Of a stretch of DNA of 8,174 bases, positions 5,452-8,174 are shown piece by piece (the stretch's first letter is position 1; each line of letters starts with the position of its first letter). Below the pieces are notes generated by a model. The model ran no database searches, was not told the origin of the DNA, and saw only the letters and a list, made by a program, of their open reading frames with translations. The stretch is from Nitrospirae bacterium GWC2_56_14 (GTDB taxonomy: Bacteria; Nitrospirota; UBA9217). The DNA lies in assembly GCA_001803705.1 (NCBI GenBank), contig MHDY01000021.1:1-8174 (forward strand). Reading direction: 5' to 3'. The translations under genes and the position numbers were made by a program.

Positions 5452-5484
5452 GGTTAAGAAAAAGGCGGGAAGAGGCGTCCCGCC
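5452..5484 (-). terminator. Rho-independent terminator-like hairpin between pilQ and the receiver gene
   Basis: On the minus strand GGCGGGA (5484-5478) pairs perfectly with TCCCGCC (5470-5464) around a 7-base loop, followed by TTTTTCTT. It lies about 100 bp after the pilQ stop and would end the pil transcript. It also lies downstream of the predicted promoter near 5503-5511, so it could act as an attenuator for the receiver gene. Confidence 0.65.
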
Positions 5485-5502
5485 ATGTCTTTCTTGTGCC
5501 TG

Positions 5503-5511
5503 ATTATAGCA
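5503..5511 (-). promoter_or_regulatory. Extended -10 promoter for the receiver gene
   Basis: The minus strand reads TGCTATAAT at 5511-5503, a perfect extended -10 element. The position for a -35 box, 17 bp upstream, holds a poor match, which extended -10 promoters tolerate. Transcription would start near 5496 and give a leader of about 73 bases to the ATG at 5423, including the hairpin at 5484-5464. Confidence 0.5.
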
Positions 5512-5584
5512 TGTTCCGCGGTGGTCCGCCATACCGGAAGTTTGCCTTATTCGGCAAATTAAGAGGTTGCTTTTTCGCCCGTCC

Positions 5585-6940
5585 TTAGTTCAAGACGATC
5601 GTCGGCGTGATGAAGATCATGAGCTCCGCCTGATTCTCGAACTTGCTCTTCTTTCTGAAAAGCCAGCCGAGGAGCGGTATTTCTGACAGGAAGGGAACTC
5701 CCGACTCGGATATTCCTTCGTTCTTGGTGAGAATGCCGCCGAGCACCACGGTCTCACCGTCGTTTACGACCAGCTCGGTGTTCGCGTTCCTCTTCGTGAT
5801 CGTGGGAATGCCATCCACCACGCGGGTATAATCGGGTTCCGATTTTTCCACCTTGATCACCATGACGATCCGGTTATCGTTCGTAATCGACGGGATGGCG
5901 GACAGCAGGAGACTTGCGGATATAATCTGCACCGATGCCGTATTGGTGCTGCCTTCTCCTGTATTGGCGGTGGAGCTTATGGTTCTCACGGGAATATCAG
6001 TACCGCTCGAGATCCTTGCTTCCTTATTATTCAGCGTCAGCAGCTTGGGGCTCGAAAGTATCTTGCCGTTTCCGGTGGCCTGCATGGCGGATAACTGAAG
6101 ATCAAGGGACAGCGCGCCGCCCAGTTTGCCGAACGAAATGCCCAGGGCGCCGCCCGATCCGGCCCCCACGGCGGCCGGCAGGTTTACGATGTAGGGGCTG
6201 CCGCTCGCTCCGATATCGCCGGTCAGGGGAAAGAACGTGCCGCTGCCGGTCGGCTGGCCCGCCCCGGTGACCCCTCCGGAGATGACCGTCGTCCCATTGT
6301 TGTTCGTGCCGGAATACTGACCGCCCCACTGTACACCGAACTCTCTCGCATAGTTGGTTGAGACCTCGACGATCTTCGCCTCGATCATGATCTGCGGTGC
6401 GCGTTTATCAAGGTCCGTGAGCAACCGCTCCATGCGGTCGATGTTCAGGGAGAGATCCCTCACCACCAGAGCGTTTATGCGCGTGTCCACCGAGACCTTG
6501 GCTTTTTCGCTTTTTATTTTTTCCACCACCCCGAGCGCATCTTTGCCGTTCGCATACCCCAGGGGGAAGACCCGCGTTTCCATGTCATCGTCCTTCGCAT
6601 CGGCCACAGCGACCACCCGCACGATGTTTCGCTCCCGCACATAGGTAAGCCCCTTGGTCTTCAGGATCGACTCAAGGGCGTCCATAATATCAACGTTCTT
6701 AAGGCTCAACGAAACCTGTCCGGTAACGGAATCGCTGACGATCATATTGAGATTCGCCGCCTGACCGACGGCCCTGAGCACGTCCTTGATGTCTGCGTCG
6801 CGGAATTCCACGGAAAACAGGGAACTGGTTTTCGTAATGTCCTTCGTAAGGTCCACGGTCTGGGCAAAAGCGGGGACGGCCCACAGCCACGCTGCGCTCA
6901 GCAACACGATCGCACTGGAATACCATCTTGATGAAACCAT
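5585..6940 (-). CDS. pilQ: Type IV pilus outer-membrane secretin
   Basis: PilQ forms the multimeric outer-membrane channel through which the pilus leaves the cell. The 451-residue precursor has a signal peptide (hydrophobic 9-24, cleavage after AFA at about 26). An N0/STN domain follows (about 40-110, VEFRDADIKDVLRAVG), then an N1-like domain (about 124-182, VFPLGYANGKDALGVVEKI), then the secretin core (about 185-450) with APQIMIEAKIVEVS, LSSPKLLTLNN and the closing signature VPFLSEIPLLGWLF. A Gly/Ser/Thr-rich insert spans about 207-270. It lacks AMIN domains and is much shorter than typical PilQ of 700 residues or more. I chose the ATG at 6940 because GGAGGT (6950-6945) precedes it and a signal peptide follows; the open frame continues to 7108 without meaningful sequence. 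The pilP/pilO context favours PilQ over GspD or MshL. Confidence 0.88.
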   Translation of the reverse strand: MVSSRWYSSAIVLLSAAWLWAVPAFAQTVDLTKDITKTSSLFSVEFRDADIKDVLRAVGQAANLNMIVSDSVTGQVSLSLKNVDIMDALESILKTKGLTYVRERNIVRVVAVADAKDDDMETRVFPLGYANGKDALGVVEKIKSEKAKVSVDTRINALVVRDLSLNIDRMERLLTDLDKRAPQIMIEAKIVEVSTNYAREFGVQWGGQYSGTNNNGTTVISGGVTGAGQPTGSGTFFPLTGDIGASGSPYIVNLPAAVGAGSGGALGISFGKLGGALSLDLQLSAMQATGNGKILSSPKLLTLNNKEARISSGTDIPVRTISSTANTGEGSTNTASVQIISASLLLSAIPSITNDNRIVMVIKVEKSEPDYTRVVDGIPTITKRNANTELVVNDGETVVLGGILTKNEGISESGVPFLSEIPLLGWLFRKKSKFENQAELMIFITPTIVLN

Positions 6941-7052
6941 ACAAACCTCCGATTGGGTCCCTACTCTCCGCCCTGCTTGTGTTCGCCGGGAAAACGGGGG
7001 GAATCTTCGCTTTGCGGATGCGAGGGACCATGCGAACATTCCCGGCGCATCC
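6941..7052 (-). promoter_or_regulatory. Structured pilP-pilQ intercistronic leader with pilQ ribosome binding site
   Basis: This 112-bp gap is exceptional in a cluster whose other genes overlap. In transcript order it holds CGCCGGGAA (7047-7039) pairing with TTCCCGGCG (6992-6984), with a nested TTCGC/GCGAA pair (7036-7032 and 7010-7006). It also holds GGTCCCT (7029-7023) pairing with AGGGACC (6962-6956). The second pairing starts inside the first hairpin and ends outside it, so the two exclude each other or form a pseudoknot. AGGGACC ends five bases before the ribosome binding site GGAGGT (6950-6945). Pairing is seen in the sequence; regulation is inferred. Confidence 0.45.
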
Positions 7053-7526
7053 TCATTTCCGGAGCGAGAAGTTCTGCAAAAAAAGCTCCTCGGTGGCGCC
7101 GGCGGCATTGGTCAGCTTCACGCTCTGCTCGCCGATCGACTCCACTTTTCTCTCGCCGATGCTGCCGCCCTCGCTCAGTGCTTCGCCGTTGATGATGGCG
7201 AGACGGATATCCTTGCTGTAAATGATGCCGGTAAGACCTTTGCCGCGGTCATCCGGTCCCCGTTCCCTGCGCACCGGCGTCCTGCCCGCGAGAGGATTGT
7301 TAAAGGGGTCCCTTCCCCACGCGTTGCCTGCCGGAACCGGTGCAGGCGCCGAGGACCTCTTCTCCGCGGGATAGAAAGGATCGCGCTCTGTTGCCCCTTC
7401 CTGCGCCCAGACCGCCGTTACAAAGATCATGGTCGCAATGATCGTGAGGGACAACAACTTCTTGCTCGGCATGGTAATCATCGTGTTTATGGCTGGTTCT
7501 CCCCCTGACGACTTACTTTGCCACAT
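7053..7526 (-). CDS. pilP: Type IV pilus assembly protein PilP
   Basis: PilP links the inner-membrane PilN/PilO complex to the periplasmic domains of the PilQ secretin. The 157-residue frame has a hydrophobic segment (about 24-38) ending in VWA before QEGATERDPFYP, a normal signal peptidase I pattern. There is no lipobox cysteine, although PilP is commonly a lipoprotein. A proline-rich linker with a second RDPF motif (about 55-95) precedes the beta domain (about 97-152: LTGIIYSKDIRLAIINGEALSEGGSIG, then VKLTNAAG and ELFL), which matches the PilP/GspC-like homology domain. I give the start at 7526, with TGGAGG nine bases upstream inside pilO. ATGs at 7481 and 7472 would give a more usual signal peptide but have no ribosome binding site. 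It overlaps pilO by 14 bp. Confidence 0.82.
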   Translation of the reverse strand: MWQSKSSGGEPAINTMITMPSKKLLSLTIIATMIFVTAVWAQEGATERDPFYPAEKRSSAPAPVPAGNAWGRDPFNNPLAGRTPVRRERGPDDRGKGLTGIIYSKDIRLAIINGEALSEGGSIGERKVESIGEQSVKLTNAAGATEELFLQNFSLRK

Positions 7527-8067
7527 ACGTGACCGCCTCCACCTGGGCTGCGCATACGGACGATGAGTCCGGGCAGGACTCCATGCGTATCTTTCGCACG
7601 CTCACGAGTTTGGACAGCTTCTCGAGGCTTTTGAAATAGCCCGCGAGTTCCCGGTAGCGGCCTTTCAGGTCAAGGTTCACCGAGACCTCATGGTACTTTT
7701 CTTTGTCCACCTGCTGGGCGGGATAAACAGAAACCAGGTTGACCCCATTTCGGCGCGCTTCACCGGACACGTCCTCAAGAAAAAGGACCACGCTCTTCTG
7801 GTCACTGAGCTCCCATCCCGCCGAGATGGCTGGACCGGCCGCCGCACGACGGGTGAGGTCGGCGATCTGGACCGTGAGGTCCGCGATGTCCTTTTCAGCT
7901 GCAGTGATCTTCACCTCGCGCGCGTCCACGAGCTTCACCAGCCGTGTATAGGGGAACTGGAAGAGGAACGCGGACAGAACACTGAGCAGGGTGATGATCA
8001 CGATGACCCGTTCCCGCGTTGTGAGCTTTTGCCACGCTTCCGTTACGATCGTTCTTCTAGCGGCCAT
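7513..8067 (-). CDS. pilO: Type IV pilus inner-membrane alignment protein PilO
   Basis: PilO pairs with PilN in the inner membrane and, with PilP, aligns the pilus motor with the secretin. The 184-residue protein has the family layout: a short basic cytoplasmic N-terminus, one membrane segment (about 21-39, VIVIITLLSVLSAFLF), a periplasmic coiled coil (about 45-75), and an alpha/beta ferredoxin-like domain (about 95-184, FLEDVSGEARRNGVNLVSV, YHEVSVNLDLKGRYRELAGYF). The motif YRELAGYFKSLEKL is typical of PilO. Cys165 and Cys172 near the C-terminus could form a disulfide in the periplasm. The ATG at 8067 shares its A with the pilN stop codon (TGATG); a GTG at 8070 is possible but adds only one residue. 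A G-rich AGGGGG precedes it. Confidence 0.85.
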   Translation of the reverse strand: MAARRTIVTEAWQKLTTRERVIVIITLLSVLSAFLFQFPYTRLVKLVDAREVKITAAEKDIADLTVQIADLTRRAAAGPAISAGWELSDQKSVVLFLEDVSGEARRNGVNLVSVYPAQQVDKEKYHEVSVNLDLKGRYRELAGYFKSLEKLSKLVSVRKIRMESCPDSSSVCAAQVEAVTYVAK

Positions 8068-8174
8068 CACTGCGCCCCCTGTTTTTTCTTGATCCCGCTG
8101 ACGATCTGAAAGCCGACGATCTCCTGGCCCTGGACCACGGACTTCTGGGCATAGGAAAGATGCGGGTTCGCAAA
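8067..8174 (-). CDS. pilN: Type IV pilus assembly protein PilN, C-terminal end (5' part outside window)
   Basis: Only the last 35 residues and the stop codon are inside the window. They begin FANPHLSYAQKSVVQG and contain GFQIVSG before a basic tail. The sequence fits the end of the PilN periplasmic domain, where a strand pattern of this type closes the fold, but so short a piece would not be diagnostic alone. The main support is position: directly upstream of pilO with a one-base TGATG overlap, in the conserved pilM-N-O-P-Q order. Confidence 0.7.
   Translation of the reverse strand, partial: FANPHLSYAQKSVVQGQEIVGFQIVSGIKKKQGAQ

Noticed and set aside
5541..5560. Hairpin TTTGCC/GGCAAA just after pilQ as the pilQ terminator
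   Set aside because: The stem is only six base pairs and no T tract follows on the minus strand; the hairpin at 5484-5464 with its T run is a better terminator.
6941..7108. N-terminal extension of pilQ to 7108
   Set aside because: The extra residues are low-complexity and overlap pilP, while the ATG at 6940 has a strong ribosome binding site followed by a signal peptide.
6786..7508. 240-codon plus-strand frame opposite pilP and the pilQ start
   Set aside because: It has no recognisable domain and is antisense to genes with clear signal peptides, family motifs and operon spacing.

Overview
The window is ordinary bacterial chromosome with three gene blocks. Codon use is GC-rich. The order hisC-hisB-hisH-hisA-hisF, a compact pilN-pilO-pilP-pilQ cluster and spacers full of heptanucleotide repeats fit an environmental Gram-negative (diderm) bacterium of the Nitrospirota / Desulfobacterota kind. 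That assignment is an inference from gene style only; no marker gene fixes it.

Left edge (1-608): a minus-strand toxin-antitoxin pair. A ribbon-helix-helix antitoxin overlaps a PIN-domain (VapC-type) toxin that is cut by the window edge. A strong sigma70-like promoter with a small palindrome over its -10 box drives the pair. The same 172-bp spacer carries a divergent promoter for the histidine genes, with almost no leader before hisC.

Centre (609-4929): a plus-strand histidine operon, hisC-hisB-hisH-hisA-hisF. It covers imidazole ring formation (HisA, then the HisH/HisF glutamine amidotransferase-cyclase), dehydration (HisB) and transamination (HisC). hisG, hisD, hisI and hisE are not in the window. 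All enzymes keep their expected catalytic residues. The spacers are the unusual part: hisC/hisB and hisA/hisF hold two copies of one nested inverted-repeat element, while hisB/hisH, hisH/hisA and the hisF 3' flank hold heptanucleotide repeats of the CTNCTGA type. A different heptad, ATCCGAA, sits inside hisF in frame, within an apparent 75-bp insertion bounded by a 7-bp direct repeat.

Right part (4930-8174): on the minus strand, a stand-alone CheY-like receiver gene converges on hisF. Upstream of it lie an extended -10 promoter and a terminator-like hairpin, then pilQ, pilP, pilO and the 3' end of pilN. The Pil proteins form the inner-membrane alignment subcomplex and outer-membrane secretin of a type IV pilus, and the receiver could belong to pilus or twitching control. 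The pilP-pilQ gap can form two competing structures just before the pilQ ribosome binding site.

I saw no RNA genes, CRISPR array or complete insertion sequence, and no novel multi-gene system. The best leads are the repeats that have colonised the his operon, above all the in-frame insertion in hisF.
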